Shown: positions 1-9,047, numbered from the stretch's first letter. The stretch is 33,488 bases of DNA from DASYXZ01 sp035934315 (GCA_035934315.1 DASYXZ010000201.1:1-33488); one strand, 5' to 3'. Numbers and translations are program-made. The notes: generated by a model from the letters alone, not told the origin.

Positions 1-252
1 CGCAGTAGTGCTCGCACTTCTGCTCGTTGCCGCGCTTGTGGTCCGGTGATGGCCACGGCGGACGGAGGCCTGATCGCACAATCGTCGACCGGGCAATATG
101 TGACGTTCGACCAGAACGGGGTGGCTAACGGCATGATGGCCGGTATGCCGACCTAAACCTGGACTCAAAATACGCACGAGTTAGGGTCCATCGACCTGGT
201 GGCTCCGTGCGGGAATGAGCGACCTAATTCTCAAGCTGCTTTCTCGGATTCA
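1..252 (+). pseudogene. Probable decayed 3' end of an unidentified protein gene
   Basis: A frame open from the left edge reads to a TAA at 154-156, ending in residues such as GGLIAQSSTGQYVTFDQNG. After the TAA the same frame continues with TWTQNTHELGSID and runs into the GTG codon at 199 that could be called as the start of the next gene. I recall acidobacterial repeat-rich proteins with a tail of the form TFDQNGNATG...LPTYSW...ELGSVD. On that basis the TAA looks like a mutated Tyr codon in a relic. This is recall and inference, not a database match. It could equally be the true end of a gene starting outside the window. Confidence 0.3.
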
Positions 253-2406
253 ATGTCAACCGTGAGAAAAATAAACTCCGCCAGCATTCTGAAGCTCGCC
301 GGGGTACTCATATTCTTGTTCTGCTTCAACTCCGGTTGGGGTGGGCAGCAGACAGCGCCGTCCTCCGGCTACCGGGGCTGGAAAGTTTTCGGAGGCACTC
401 CGGATAATATTCACTATTCCGCTCTTCGCCAGATCAATCGCGACAACGTTAAAAATCTCAAAGTCGCCTGGACCTATGATTCGGGAGATGCCTTCCCGGG
501 ATCGGAAATGGAGTGTAACCCCATCATCGTCCACGGCACGCTTTACGCGACGAGTCCCAAACTCCGTCTGATTGCGCTGGACGCCGCCACGGGCAAGCTG
601 CGCTGGAGTTTTAATCCGAATTCGGGTGGCGGCAAATTGGGCAAGCGCCGCAATCGCGGCGTCAATTATTGGGAGGAGGGAAACGACCACAGGATTTTTT
701 ACGCGGTGCAGCAATATCTCTATGCCATCAACGCCGAAACAGGGAAGCCCATCATCACCTTTGGCGAATCCGGACGCGTTGACCTTCGCCAGGGACTCGG
801 CCGCGATCCCAAGCTCCAGTCGGTTTCCTCCACCAGCCCCGGCGTGGTTTACAAAGACCTCTTGATTATGGGTAGCATCGTGAGTGAAGACTTGCCTGCT
901 TCTCCGGGCGACATTCGCGCCTACGACGTTCGCACTGGAAAAATTCGCTGGACGTTCCACACCATTCCCCACCCGGGTGAATATGGCTACAAGACCTGGC
1001 CGAAAGACGCGTGGACTTACATCGGCGGCTCAAATGACTGGGCCGGAATGAGCCTGGATGAAAAGCGCGGCCTCGTTTTTGTAGCCACCGGATCTGCCGC
1101 CTTCGATTTCTATGGCGCGAATCGAATCGGCGACGATCTTTTCTCCAACTGCCTGATGGCCCTGAAAGCTGAATCGGGAGAACGCGTCTGGTATTTTCAG
1201 GGCGTTAAACACGATCTTTGGGATCGCGATTTCCCCGCCGCTCCGAGCCTGGTTACGGTGAGGAGAAATGGCCGCGCGGTGGACGCGGTGGCGCAGATCA
1301 CCAAGTCAGGTTATGTCTTTGTCTTCGATCGTGACACCGGGCGGCCTCTTTTCCCAATCAAGTATCGCAAAGTCCCGGCCTCGGATGTGGATGGCGAGTT
1401 GACGGCCAGGACTCAGCCTCTTCCCACAAAGCCTCCTCCCTTCGCGCGTCAGCAGTTCACGCGTGACATGGTCACCAACCGGACTCCTGAAGCGCACCGC
1501 GCCGCCCTGGCGCAGTTGCAGAAACTTCGGAGTGGCGGACAGTTCACGCCGCCAAGCCTTCAGGGGACTGTCATCTTTCCCGGATTTGATGGTGGAGGGG
1601 AATGGGGCGGGCCTGCATTTGATCCGGAAACTGGAATGCTTTATGTGAACGCCAACGAGATGGCGTGGATTCTAAGGCTGATCGAGCGGCCGAGAACCAA
1701 AGACCAGGCGCGCGCCGGGCAGGTTTACGCCGCGCATTGCGCCAATTGCCATCGGCAGGATATGCGGGGAAGTCCGCCCGAGTTTCCATCATTATTAAAA
1801 ATTGGTGAGAAGTACAAGCAGGAAGAGATTGCGAAAATCATTCGCGAGGGCCGCGGCCGGATGCCGAATTTCACTCCCCTCGGTGAAAACGTTATCGAGG
1901 CGCTGGCTCGCCTGTTGGCCACCGGCAAAGATACGCAGTTTGCAACGCCGCTCAGTGAACAGTTCCCGCGCCCGCTCAAGTACATGATGGACGGTTACAA
2001 CAAATTTCTTGACCCTGACGGTTACCCCGCCGTTGCACCGCCCTGGGGCACCCTCAACGCCATCAATCTGAACGAAGGCGAAATCAAATGGAAGATTCCT
2101 TTCGGAGAGTTTCCGGAGCTGGCTGCCCAAGGAATGCGCAACACGGGCAGCGAAAATTATGGCGGGCCTCTGGTGACTGCGGCGGGGCTTCTGTTTATCG
2201 GCGCCACCAATCACGACAATCAATTCCACGCTTTCGATAAAGCCACAGGAAAACTGTTGTGGAGCGCCACGCTGCCCGCGGCCGGGAATGCCACGCCGGC
2301 CACCTATCAAGTGAATGGGCGCCAGTTTGTTGTAATCGCCGCCGGAGGTGGAAAGTCGGGCGCAAGTTCGGGCGGGAGCTACGTGGCCTATGCGCTCCCT
2401 GAATAA
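253..2406 (+). CDS. PQQ-dependent dehydrogenase with embedded cytochrome c domain
   Basis: Periplasmic quinoprotein of the membrane-bound glucose / alcohol dehydrogenase beta-propeller family, 717 residues from this ATG. It should oxidise a sugar or alcohol with PQQ and pass electrons to its own haem c. An N-terminal signal peptide (hydrophobic LAGVLIFLFCF, about residues 14-24) is followed by propeller repeats of the type AYDVRTGKIRW. The segment KHDLWDRDFPAAPSL resembles the HHDxWDxDxPxxP active-site region of quinoprotein glucose dehydrogenases. A c-type haem site CANCH (Cys496, Cys499, His500) lies inside the propeller, with Met537 in GRMPNF as likely distal ligand. The propeller then resumes to the C-terminus. 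A GTG at 199 would add 18 residues, but these look like read-through of the upstream relic, and the ATG at 253 directly precedes the signal peptide. The substrate cannot be told from sequence. Confidence 0.9.
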   Translation: MSTVRKINSASILKLAGVLIFLFCFNSGWGGQQTAPSSGYRGWKVFGGTPDNIHYSALRQINRDNVKNLKVAWTYDSGDAFPGSEMECNPIIVHGTLYATSPKLRLIALDAATGKLRWSFNPNSGGGKLGKRRNRGVNYWEEGNDHRIFYAVQQYLYAINAETGKPIITFGESGRVDLRQGLGRDPKLQSVSSTSPGVVYKDLLIMGSIVSEDLPASPGDIRAYDVRTGKIRWTFHTIPHPGEYGYKTWPKDAWTYIGGSNDWAGMSLDEKRGLVFVATGSAAFDFYGANRIGDDLFSNCLMALKAESGERVWYFQGVKHDLWDRDFPAAPSLVTVRRNGRAVDAVAQITKSGYVFVFDRDTGRPLFPIKYRKVPASDVDGELTARTQPLPTKPPPFARQQFTRDMVTNRTPEAHRAALAQLQKLRSGGQFTPPSLQGTVIFPGFDGGGEWGGPAFDPETGMLYVNANEMAWILRLIERPRTKDQARAGQVYAAHCANCHRQDMRGSPPEFPSLLKIGEKYKQEEIAKIIREGRGRMPNFTPLGENVIEALARLLATGKDTQFATPLSEQFPRPLKYMMDGYNKFLDPDGYPAVAPPWGTLNAINLNEGEIKWKIPFGEFPELAAQGMRNTGSENYGGPLVTAAGLLFIGATNHDNQFHAFDKATGKLLWSATLPAAGNATPATYQVNGRQFVVIAAGGGKSGASSGGSYVAYALPE

Positions 2407-2511
2407 TCAATTCTGCAAATAATTCTTGCGTAGCACGGGAGTTGTGAGGCGTAATAACGGCGGCTCGCCGCGCGCTTGCCCTTTGCCTGATGGATAAGCT
2501 TATATACTCGC

Positions 2512-3699
2512 ATGAAAAACTATCGACGGTTTTCCGGTTTTTTTGCCGTGCTGATTCTCAACTTGTCATTTAACATTTTGTTTTCGCCTGGCGGGGCTCA
2601 AGGATCGGAAAAGACCTGCACCCACGGTAACTATCTCGTATACATTGGCACTTATACCGGGCCGAATAGCAAAGGCATTTATGCTTACCGGTTCGATCCG
2701 GCCACGGGTGGGCTGACTTCGCTTGGGCTTGCCGCGGAGACCACGAATCCTTCGTTCCTCGCCGTTGATCCCATCCGCAGGTTTCTTTATGCGGTGAATG
2801 AAATCGGCAACTATCAGGGCGGGAATAGCGGCGGCGTGAGCGCCTTTTCCATTGACCGCGCAACCGGCAAACTTAAACTTTTGAATGAGGTCCCTTCGCG
2901 CGGCGCTGACCCTTGTTTCGTTTCTCTCGATAAATCAGGGAAATATGTTTTAGTGGCGAATTATACGGGGGGGAGCGTTGCCGTTTTTCCGGTGCTCAAA
3001 GATGGCCGCCTGGGCGAGGCCACGGCTTTTGACCAGCATCACGGCCAAAGCGTGAACCGCGAGCGCCAACTCGGGCCGCACGCGCACATGATCAGCGTGA
3101 CTCCTGTCAACCGGTTTGCCCTCGCTGCGGATTTGGGGCTGGATGAATTACTCGTTTACCGCTTTGACGAAACGCGCGGGGCGCTGGAGACGAACGAACC
3201 GCCATTTGTCAAGGTGCATCCGGGAGACGGCCCCCGCCATTTTGCATTTCATCCAAACGGCAAGTTCGTCTATTTGATTTCTGAAATGGGTGGCACCGTC
3301 GCCACGTTCTCCTATGATGAGGCAGGCGGAGTTTTGACACAATTGCAACGGGTCTCAACCCTTCCCAAAGATTTCCAGGGCCAAAACACCGCGGCTGAAA
3401 TCGCGGTACACCCTTCGGGCAAGTTTCTTTACGCGTCGAACCGCGGGCATGACAGCATCGCCGTGTTTGCCATCGATCCGCGCAAAGGCACGCTTACGCT
3501 CATCGAGCACGTGAGCACACAGGGAAAGACGCCGCGCAATTTTGCCATTGACCCCACAGGGTCGTTCCTCATCGCCGCCAATCAGGACTCGAACAACATC
3601 GTGATTTTTCGCATCGATCCTAAGACTGGCCGCTTGACCCCAACGGGAAAAACGGTCGATTTGCAGTCGCCCGCGTGCGTGACGTTTGTGGGAGAGTAG
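2512..3699 (+). CDS. Secreted lactonase family protein (6-phosphogluconolactonase, YbhE/Pgl type)
   Basis: A 395-residue seven-bladed beta-propeller of the lactonase family (Pfam Lactonase, PF10282). An N-terminal signal sequence (hydrophobic stretch about residues 9-30) is followed by the family start YLVYIGTYTGPNSKGIYAYRF. Further family motifs are FLAVDPIRRFLYAVNE, GPHAHMISVTP and DGPRHFAFHPNGKFVY. E. coli Pgl is cytosolic and hydrolyses 6-phosphogluconolactone. This copy carries a secretion signal, so its substrate is more likely an extracellular sugar lactone. It follows the quinoprotein dehydrogenase by 105 bp on the same strand, and sugar oxidation by that enzyme would generate lactones. 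A functional pairing is therefore plausible but unproven. The gap between the two holds a short GC-rich palindrome (GGCGGCTCGCCG) and no clear promoter. Confidence 0.85.
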   Translation: MKNYRRFSGFFAVLILNLSFNILFSPGGAQGSEKTCTHGNYLVYIGTYTGPNSKGIYAYRFDPATGGLTSLGLAAETTNPSFLAVDPIRRFLYAVNEIGNYQGGNSGGVSAFSIDRATGKLKLLNEVPSRGADPCFVSLDKSGKYVLVANYTGGSVAVFPVLKDGRLGEATAFDQHHGQSVNRERQLGPHAHMISVTPVNRFALAADLGLDELLVYRFDETRGALETNEPPFVKVHPGDGPRHFAFHPNGKFVYLISEMGGTVATFSYDEAGGVLTQLQRVSTLPKDFQGQNTAAEIAVHPSGKFLYASNRGHDSIAVFAIDPRKGTLTLIEHVSTQGKTPRNFAIDPTGSFLIAANQDSNNIVIFRIDPKTGRLTPTGKTVDLQSPACVTFVGE

Positions 3700-3743
3700 T
3701 TCCGCCCTGCGATTCCATGGATTTGGGCGCAAACTTCGGGACA

Positions 3744-3974
3744 ATGAACATTGAACGCCTCAGAAGAATCACGATAGAGGAGGGCAAGGGCGGCGGCCGA
3801 CCTTGTATTCGCGGCCTGCGAATACGAGTTACCGACATTCTGGATTTGCTGGCTGCGGGCGCTTCCTTTGAGGAGGTTCTCGCGGACTATCCATTTCTTG
3901 AAAGAGAAGATGTTTTAGCCGCAATTGAATACGCCGCGCGACAAGCTGACCACTCGGTACTCCAGGCTTTGTGA
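3744..3974 (+). CDS. DUF433 domain protein (antitoxin-like)
   Basis: A 76-residue protein beginning MNIERLRRITIEEGKGGG. The GGRPCIRGLRIRVTDILDLL signature is the hallmark of DUF433 (PF04255), a winged-helix DNA-binding domain. Members commonly lie directly upstream of a DUF5615 PIN-like nuclease in a toxin-antitoxin arrangement. The start at 3744 gives the usual family N-terminus. An in-frame upstream start at 3675 would overlap the lactonase gene and add atypical residues. The stop overlaps the start of a truncated DUF5615-like frame by four bases (GTGA), the usual coupling for this pair. With the partner lost, the gene is an orphan that could survive as a repressor or as a relic. Confidence 0.8.
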   Translation: MNIERLRRITIEEGKGGGRPCIRGLRIRVTDILDLLAAGASFEEVLADYPFLEREDVLAAIEYAARQADHSVLQAL

Positions 3975-4012
3975 AGTTCCTCGTCGATAACCAACTACCT
4001 TTCAGGAAATAG
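3971..4012 (+). pseudogene. Truncated DUF5615 PIN-like toxin remnant
   Basis: A GTG at 3971 overlaps the DUF433 stop and opens the frame MKFLVDNQLPFRK, closed by TAG at 4010-4012. MKFLVDNQLP is the characteristic N-terminus of DUF5615 PIN-like ribonucleases (usually about 110 residues), whose first Asp is a metal ligand. Nothing recognisable follows: the next 32 bases lead straight into the 3' end of metH on the other strand. The rest of the toxin appears to have been deleted when this junction formed. Confidence 0.65.
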
Positions 4013-4044
4013 CAGGATTCCCTGTAACGAAGCGCCACGAATTC

Positions 4045-7000
4045 TCAAGATTCGGGCTCGTAATTAAGATTCGGCGCCAGCCAGCGCTCAACCGTCCGCA
4101 AGTCCATGCCTTTGCGGCGGGCGTAGTCCTCCACCTGGTCGCGGCCGATTTTACCCACAGCGAAATAGTGCGCTTCCGGGTGGGAAAAATACAGACCGCT
4201 CACCGAAGCGGCGGGAAGCATGGCAAAACTTTCTGTCAGTTTCATCTCGATATTTTTTTCCACCTGAAGCAGGTCAAACAGCAAGCGCTTTTCAGTATGG
4301 TCGGGCGAAGCGGGGTATCCGGCCGCCGGACGGATACCGCGATAGCGTTCGTGAATAAGGTCATCCACGCTCAGCTTTTCCGTTTTGCCATAGCCCCAAG
4401 CCTCGCGGGCGCGCTTGTGCATCAACTCGGCCAGCGCTTCGGCCAGCCGGTCGGCCAGGGCTTTGGTCATGATGGCGTTGTAGTCATCATGATCGCTTTC
4501 GAATTTCTTCACCAGCGGGTCGATATTACCGCCCGCCGTAACGGCGAACCCGCCCAGATAATCCGCCTGCCCGGACTCGCGCGGCGCCACAAAATCCGCC
4601 AGCGCATAATTATAATGCCCGGGAGCTTTTTCCATTTGCTGCCGGAGAGTGTGGAATGTGGCAAGAACTTTCTGGCGCGTTTCGTCGGTATAGATTTCAA
4701 TGTCGTCGCCGAGGCTGTGGGCGGGGAAGAAGCCCAGCACGGCACGCGCGGTGAGGAGTTTCTCCGCCACAATCTGCTGTAAAAGTTTTTGCGCATCATC
4801 CAAAAGCTCGCGAGCCTTGGGCCCCACATCGGGAGCGTCCAGAATTTTAGGATACGTCCCGCGCAGTTCCCAGGCCTGGAAAAACGGACTCCAATCAATG
4901 TAAGGAACGATTTCTTCAAGCGGCACGGGATCGAAAACACGAATGCCGGTGAAACAGGGACGCGCTGCGGGCGTGGCCGCCCATTCGATGGCGGGCTTGC
5001 GCCGGCGCGCTTCCTCAAGATTAAGCAACGGCGCAACTTTCGGCGCCTTGTGTTGTTGGCGAAGTTTGTCCTGGTCCCGGCTGTTCTCCGCGGCGAACGT
5101 CTTTTTTAATTCCGGGCTCTTCAAATTCCCCACCACGCCGACAGCGCGCGAGGCGTCCAACACGTGGACCACCGGCTGGGTGTATCCGGGCGCAATCTTC
5201 ACCGCCGTGTGAACGCGGCTCGTAGTCGCGCCGCCAATCAGAAGCGGCACGGTAAAACCCTCGCGTTCCATTTCCTTCGCCACGTGGACCATTTCATCGA
5301 GCGAGGGCGTGATCAGCCCGCTCAAGCCAATCATGTCGGCGCCCACATCGCGCGCCGTCTTCAGGATTTTCTCGCAAGGCACCATCACGCCCAGGTCGAT
5401 AATTTCATAATTGTTGCAGCCGAGAACCACGCCCACGATATTTTTCCCAATGTCGTGGACGTCGCCCTTCACCGTGGCCATCACAATCCGGCCTTCCGCC
5501 TGCCTTCCACCGGTCGAGAGTTTCTCCGCCTCCATGTAAGGGAGCAAATGGGCCACGGCTTTTTTCATCACGCGCGCGCTCTTGACCACCTGCGGCAAAA
5601 ACATTTTGCCAGAACCGAACAGATCCCCCACCACGCTCATTCCAGCCATCAGCGGGCCTTCGATCACTTGCAAAGGTCTGGCGTATTTCAGGCGCGCCTC
5701 CTCCGTGTCGACTTCGATAAATTCCACGATTCCTTTAACCAACGCGTGCGACAGGCGCTCCTCCACTGACCCTGAGCGCCAGGCATCCTCTTTCACCTCA
5801 GCTCTTCCGCGTTGCTTCACCGAATCCGCGAAGGCCAGCAGGCGCTCGGTGGCATCGGGGCGTCGGTTCAGCAAAACATCCTCGACGAGCTCCAACAGGT
5901 CGCGGGGGATTTCCTCATAGATGGCGAGCTGCCCGGCGTTCACGATGCCCATGTCCATCCCGGCGCGAATGGCGTGGTAGAGAAATGCCGAGTGCATGGC
6001 CTCGCGCACGACGTTGTTGCCGCGGAAGGAAAACGAAATATTGCTCACCCCACCGCTCACTTTACAGCCGGGCAGCTCCGCCTTGATGCGCCGCGTCGCC
6101 TCAATATAATTGACGGCATAATTGTTGTGTTCCTCCATCCCGGTGGCAACCGTAAGGATATTTGGATCAAAGATAATATCCTGAGCAGGTATGCCCACCT
6201 GTTCGGTGAGAATCTTGTAGGAGCGGGTGCAAATCTCAAATTTCCGTTCCACTGTGTCCGCCTGGCCTTTTTCATCAAACGCCATCACCACCACGCCGGC
6301 GCCGTATCGTTTGCAGAGGCCGGCGTGATGTTTAAAAACTTCCTCACCCTCTTTCAGGCTGATGGAGTTCACAATGCCTTTGCCCTGCACACACTTGAGC
6401 CCGGCCTCGATCACGGTCCATTTGGAGCTGTCGATCATGATGGGCACGCGTGCGATGTCAGGCTCGGAAGCAATGTAGTTCAGGAATGTAGTCATGGCCT
6501 GCTCGGAATCGAGCATGCCTTCATCCATGTTCACGTCAATGATCTGTGCTCCGCCCTCCACCTGCTGGCGGGCCACGGCCAGCGCGTTTTCAAACTGGCC
6601 GTCCAGAATCAGCTTGGAAAATTTGGGCGAGCCGGTCACGTTGGTGCGCTCGCCGATATTCACAAAATTGGTGTCCGGCCGGATGGTCAGCGGCTCCAGA
6701 CCGCTGAATCGCGTATAGCGTTCCGATTGTGAAATGACGTGAGGTTTAAGACCGCGCACTGCTTCCGCGATGGCTTTGATGTGCGCGGGCGTGGAACCGC
6801 AGCACCCGCCCACGATATTCAGCCAGCCGCTTGCGGCGAAATCGCGAAGGTCGGCGGACATGCGCTCCGGCGTCTCATCAAAACCGCCAAAAGCGTTGGG
6901 CAGACCGGCGTTCGGATAACAACTGATATAGACGGGCGCGATTTGAGAAAGCTCTTCGATGTACGGCCGCATCTGTTTTGCGCCCAGCGCGCAGTTAATG

Positions 7001-7764
7001 CCCACGCTCAGCAAGTTCATGTGGGACACCGAAGTCCAGAACGCCTCCACCGTCTGGCCGGAAAGCGTGCGCCCGCTCTGGTCCACGATGGTGACGGATA
7101 CCATGACGGGCAGGCGGCGGCCCGAGTCCTCAAAAAACTGGTCGATGGCAAAAAGAGCCGCCTTGGCGTTCAGCGTGTCGAAAATCGTTTCGACCAGCAA
7201 CACGTCTGCGCCGCCTTCCACAAGCCCAGAAGCCTGTTCGTAATATGCCTGGCGAAGTTGATCGAATGTCACGGCGCGCGCCGCGGGGCTGGAAACGTTC
7301 TGCGACATTGATGCGGTGCGGCTGGTGGGCCCCAGCGACCCGGCCACGAAACAAATGCGGTCGGGATTTTCCGCCATAAATTTATCCGCAGCCGCGCGAG
7401 CCACGCGGGCGCCGGATTTATTCAGTTCCAGCACGTGGTCCTGAAGCAGATATTCCGCCATGGAAATGGCGTTGGCGTTGAATGTATTGGTCTCAATAAT
7501 ATCCGCGCCCGCCCCAAGGTATTGCCGGTGGATGGCCTCGATCAGGTGCGGCTGGGTGAGGTTCAGCAGGTCGTTGTTCTGCCGGAGGTCTTTCGAATGA
7601 TCGGCAAATTGTTTGCCGCGATAATCCTTCTCACCCAGTTGGTGAGCCTGGATCATGGTGCCCATCGCGCCGTCAATGATCACCAGGCGTCGGGCCAGCA
7701 GTTCTTTGAGTTGTTCGATGCGATTTGGGGAACTAATTGCGAAAGTTGGATTCTCCTTGGTCAA
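4045..7764 (-). CDS. metH: Cobalamin-dependent methionine synthase
   Basis: Full-length MetH (1239 residues; E. coli 1227), which transfers methyl from 5-methyltetrahydrofolate to homocysteine via methylcobalamin in the cytosol. Homocysteine domain about 15-340, with the zinc ligands Cys258 (GINCALGA) and Cys321/Cys322 (GGCCGS). Pterin-binding domain about 360-640, starting FVNIGERTNVTGSPKF. Cobalamin cap and domain about 660-900, with GDVHDIGKN placing the cobalt-ligating His at 770. C-terminal SAM-binding reactivation domain from about 920, with the RPAAGYPASPDHTEKR motif. The start is unusual: the best in-frame codon is TTG at 7764, with no ribosome site directly before it. A strong GAGGAGG lies about 40 nt upstream, separated by a hairpin. 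The TTG is therefore provisional. Confidence 0.97.
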   Translation of the reverse strand: MTKENPTFAISSPNRIEQLKELLARRLVIIDGAMGTMIQAHQLGEKDYRGKQFADHSKDLRQNNDLLNLTQPHLIEAIHRQYLGAGADIIETNTFNANAISMAEYLLQDHVLELNKSGARVARAAADKFMAENPDRICFVAGSLGPTSRTASMSQNVSSPAARAVTFDQLRQAYYEQASGLVEGGADVLLVETIFDTLNAKAALFAIDQFFEDSGRRLPVMVSVTIVDQSGRTLSGQTVEAFWTSVSHMNLLSVGINCALGAKQMRPYIEELSQIAPVYISCYPNAGLPNAFGGFDETPERMSADLRDFAASGWLNIVGGCCGSTPAHIKAIAEAVRGLKPHVISQSERYTRFSGLEPLTIRPDTNFVNIGERTNVTGSPKFSKLILDGQFENALAVARQQVEGGAQIIDVNMDEGMLDSEQAMTTFLNYIASEPDIARVPIMIDSSKWTVIEAGLKCVQGKGIVNSISLKEGEEVFKHHAGLCKRYGAGVVVMAFDEKGQADTVERKFEICTRSYKILTEQVGIPAQDIIFDPNILTVATGMEEHNNYAVNYIEATRRIKAELPGCKVSGGVSNISFSFRGNNVVREAMHSAFLYHAIRAGMDMGIVNAGQLAIYEEIPRDLLELVEDVLLNRRPDATERLLAFADSVKQRGRAEVKEDAWRSGSVEERLSHALVKGIVEFIEVDTEEARLKYARPLQVIEGPLMAGMSVVGDLFGSGKMFLPQVVKSARVMKKAVAHLLPYMEAEKLSTGGRQAEGRIVMATVKGDVHDIGKNIVGVVLGCNNYEIIDLGVMVPCEKILKTARDVGADMIGLSGLITPSLDEMVHVAKEMEREGFTVPLLIGGATTSRVHTAVKIAPGYTQPVVHVLDASRAVGVVGNLKSPELKKTFAAENSRDQDKLRQQHKAPKVAPLLNLEEARRRKPAIEWAATPAARPCFTGIRVFDPVPLEEIVPYIDWSPFFQAWELRGTYPKILDAPDVGPKARELLDDAQKLLQQIVAEKLLTARAVLGFFPAHSLGDDIEIYTDETRQKVLATFHTLRQQMEKAPGHYNYALADFVAPRESGQADYLGGFAVTAGGNIDPLVKKFESDHDDYNAIMTKALADRLAEALAELMHKRAREAWGYGKTEKLSVDDLIHERYRGIRPAAGYPASPDHTEKRLLFDLLQVEKNIEMKLTESFAMLPAASVSGLYFSHPEAHYFAVGKIGRDQVEDYARRKGMDLRTVERWLAPNLNYEPES

Positions 7765-7776
7765 TTGTTTCGAGCC

Positions 7777-7807
7777 AGGCGGACGCCCTTCCGGGCGCGC
7801 TTCGCCT
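7777..7807 (-). promoter_or_regulatory. Hairpin in the metH leader, between a GAGGAGG site and the TTG start
   Basis: On the metH strand the leader forms AGGCG / CGCCT and, inside it, CGCCC-GGAA-GGGCG, a two-part stem with a GGAA tetraloop. Its 5' arm overlaps the 3' end of the only strong Shine-Dalgarno-like sequence (GAGGAGG, 7805-7811). It ends 12 nt before the TTG. Folding could hide the ribosome site or bring it near the start. The structure does not match a known riboswitch that I can recognise. Confidence 0.35.
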
Positions 7808-7966
7808 CCTCTTTATAAGATAACACGACTGCCTCACTTTACGGGGATTTGGCGCGGGTGTTGCCGAAAGCGTGGAAGCAACTCTGTGTTGCTGACGGTT
7901 ACTTCTTCCCGGCGCGCGAAGAAACGAATTTAACACAAACCGCACAGAACAGTGACCCTGGAGACT

Positions 7967-8881
7967 TCAGCTAAGGCGCAGCGCCGCGGCCGTCATGTCG
8001 TCCCGCTGGATGTCCGAGGAGGTAAAGGTATCCACCGCCTCAAAGACGCGGTTGAGAAGAATCTCCGTCGATTCGTGCCGGTTCAAATGGCAAATTTCCA
8101 GCAGACGCTCGATGCCAAAAGGTTCCGAGGCTGGGTCTTGGGCCTCGGTCAGTCCGTCCGTCGAAAACAGGACGGTGTCACCCGCATTCAGTTGCACCGA
8201 GTAGACATCGTAATGAACGTCTTTGAACATCCCGCAGGGGAAGCCTCCGTCGCCCAACTCCCGGCTGCCCGCCTCAGAAATGTGAATGGGGCGGGGGCTG
8301 ATGCCCGCGTTGCCGAAGTGAAGCTGCCGCGAGGTTCGGTCAAGCACGGCATACTGCACCGCACAGTAGCGCCCGCCCACGTTGCGCACAGCCAGTCGAC
8401 GATTGAGAAACCGAAGCACGACGTCCGGCGGTTCTCCGTACTTGTGGATTCCACACAATGTCCCCACGGCGAGCGCCGCATAAAGAGCCGCGGGCATTCC
8501 TTTGCCGACGACATCACCGAGATACAGACCGACCAGATTGCTATCGCCAATGGAGAAATAATCCAGAAAATCGCCGCTGAAGATGTTTGCCGGCCGGTAC
8601 TTAAATTGCAATTCCACCGCGGGCAAGTGGAGCGGCCCGGTGGGCAACATGGCCTGCTGGATGTTGAAAGCCTCTTCCAGCGACGCTTTATACAACTGCT
8701 CCGCTGATATCCCCGGCCAGTTGTCAAGCCCTTCGAGTAACGATGGTTGAGGTCTCTTCTCCATAGGGAGTGAATGGCCGCGCGCGGCCGGCGCGTCTGA
8801 TTCCATCGCCATGATTGCCATAATCCCGTTGGGAATTTTGTGGCGCGCGCCCTGATGGCGAGAGCCCCAAGCGCAGTTCAT
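7967..8881 (-). CDS. PP2C-family (SpoIIE/RsbU-type) serine/threonine phosphatase
   Basis: A 304-residue protein with one SpoIIE/RsbU-type PP2C domain (about residues 75-300). Metal-binding motifs are present: SGDFLDYF near the domain start, LGDVVGKGMPAALYAA, FSTDGLTEAQ and the C-terminal RDDMTAAALR. Such enzymes dephosphorylate STAS anti-sigma-antagonist proteins in partner-switching pathways. The N-terminus (about 70 residues) has no recognisable sensor domain, so its input is unknown. It lies upstream of metH on the same strand with a 200-bp gap and is probably separately transcribed. A possible STAS substrate is encoded about 20 kb away at 28306. Several Met codons near the N-terminus leave the exact start open; the longest is given. 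Confidence 0.88.
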   Translation of the reverse strand: MNCAWGSRHQGARHKIPNGIMAIMAMESDAPAARGHSLPMEKRPQPSLLEGLDNWPGISAEQLYKASLEEAFNIQQAMLPTGPLHLPAVELQFKYRPANIFSGDFLDYFSIGDSNLVGLYLGDVVGKGMPAALYAALAVGTLCGIHKYGEPPDVVLRFLNRRLAVRNVGGRYCAVQYAVLDRTSRQLHFGNAGISPRPIHISEAGSRELGDGGFPCGMFKDVHYDVYSVQLNAGDTVLFSTDGLTEAQDPASEPFGIERLLEICHLNRHESTEILLNRVFEAVDTFTSSDIQRDDMTAAALRLS

Positions 8882-9017
8882 ACTATAGCGGAAAAAGGGT
8901 TGGAAATCTTAAGTAACTTGCGGGCGTGGAATTTCACGAAAGGAAATTCCGCGTCTTTTTCTCGCTGATTGTCACGATTCGAGGACTCGTTGCGCGAGCT
9001 CCTGATACTTGCTTGGA

Positions 9018-9047
9018 ACGTGGCGGAGTAAACCCGCCGCTACACTT
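9018..9047 (-). terminator. Hairpin at the 3' end of the NtrC-type regulator gene
   Basis: On the minus strand TAGCGGCGGGTTTACTCCGC forms a GGCGG / CCGCC stem around GTTTACT, including the regulator's TAG stop. It has no following U-tract, so it may be a dispersed repeat of the 'TAGCGGCGGGTTTA' kind rather than a classical terminator. Confidence 0.3.

Noticed and set aside
5812..6732. 306-codon plus-strand frame opposite metH
   Set aside because: It is a complementary shadow of a highly conserved gene, with no recognisable domain or ribosome site.
7770..7815. SAH riboswitch upstream of metH
   Set aside because: The GAGGAGGCG...GCCTGGCTCG string superficially recalls the SAH riboswitch core (GAGGAGCGC...CCAGGCTCG), and metH is a typical target. 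However, the pseudoknot partner (GGCGCTC) is absent and the local pairing is better explained by a simple hairpin.
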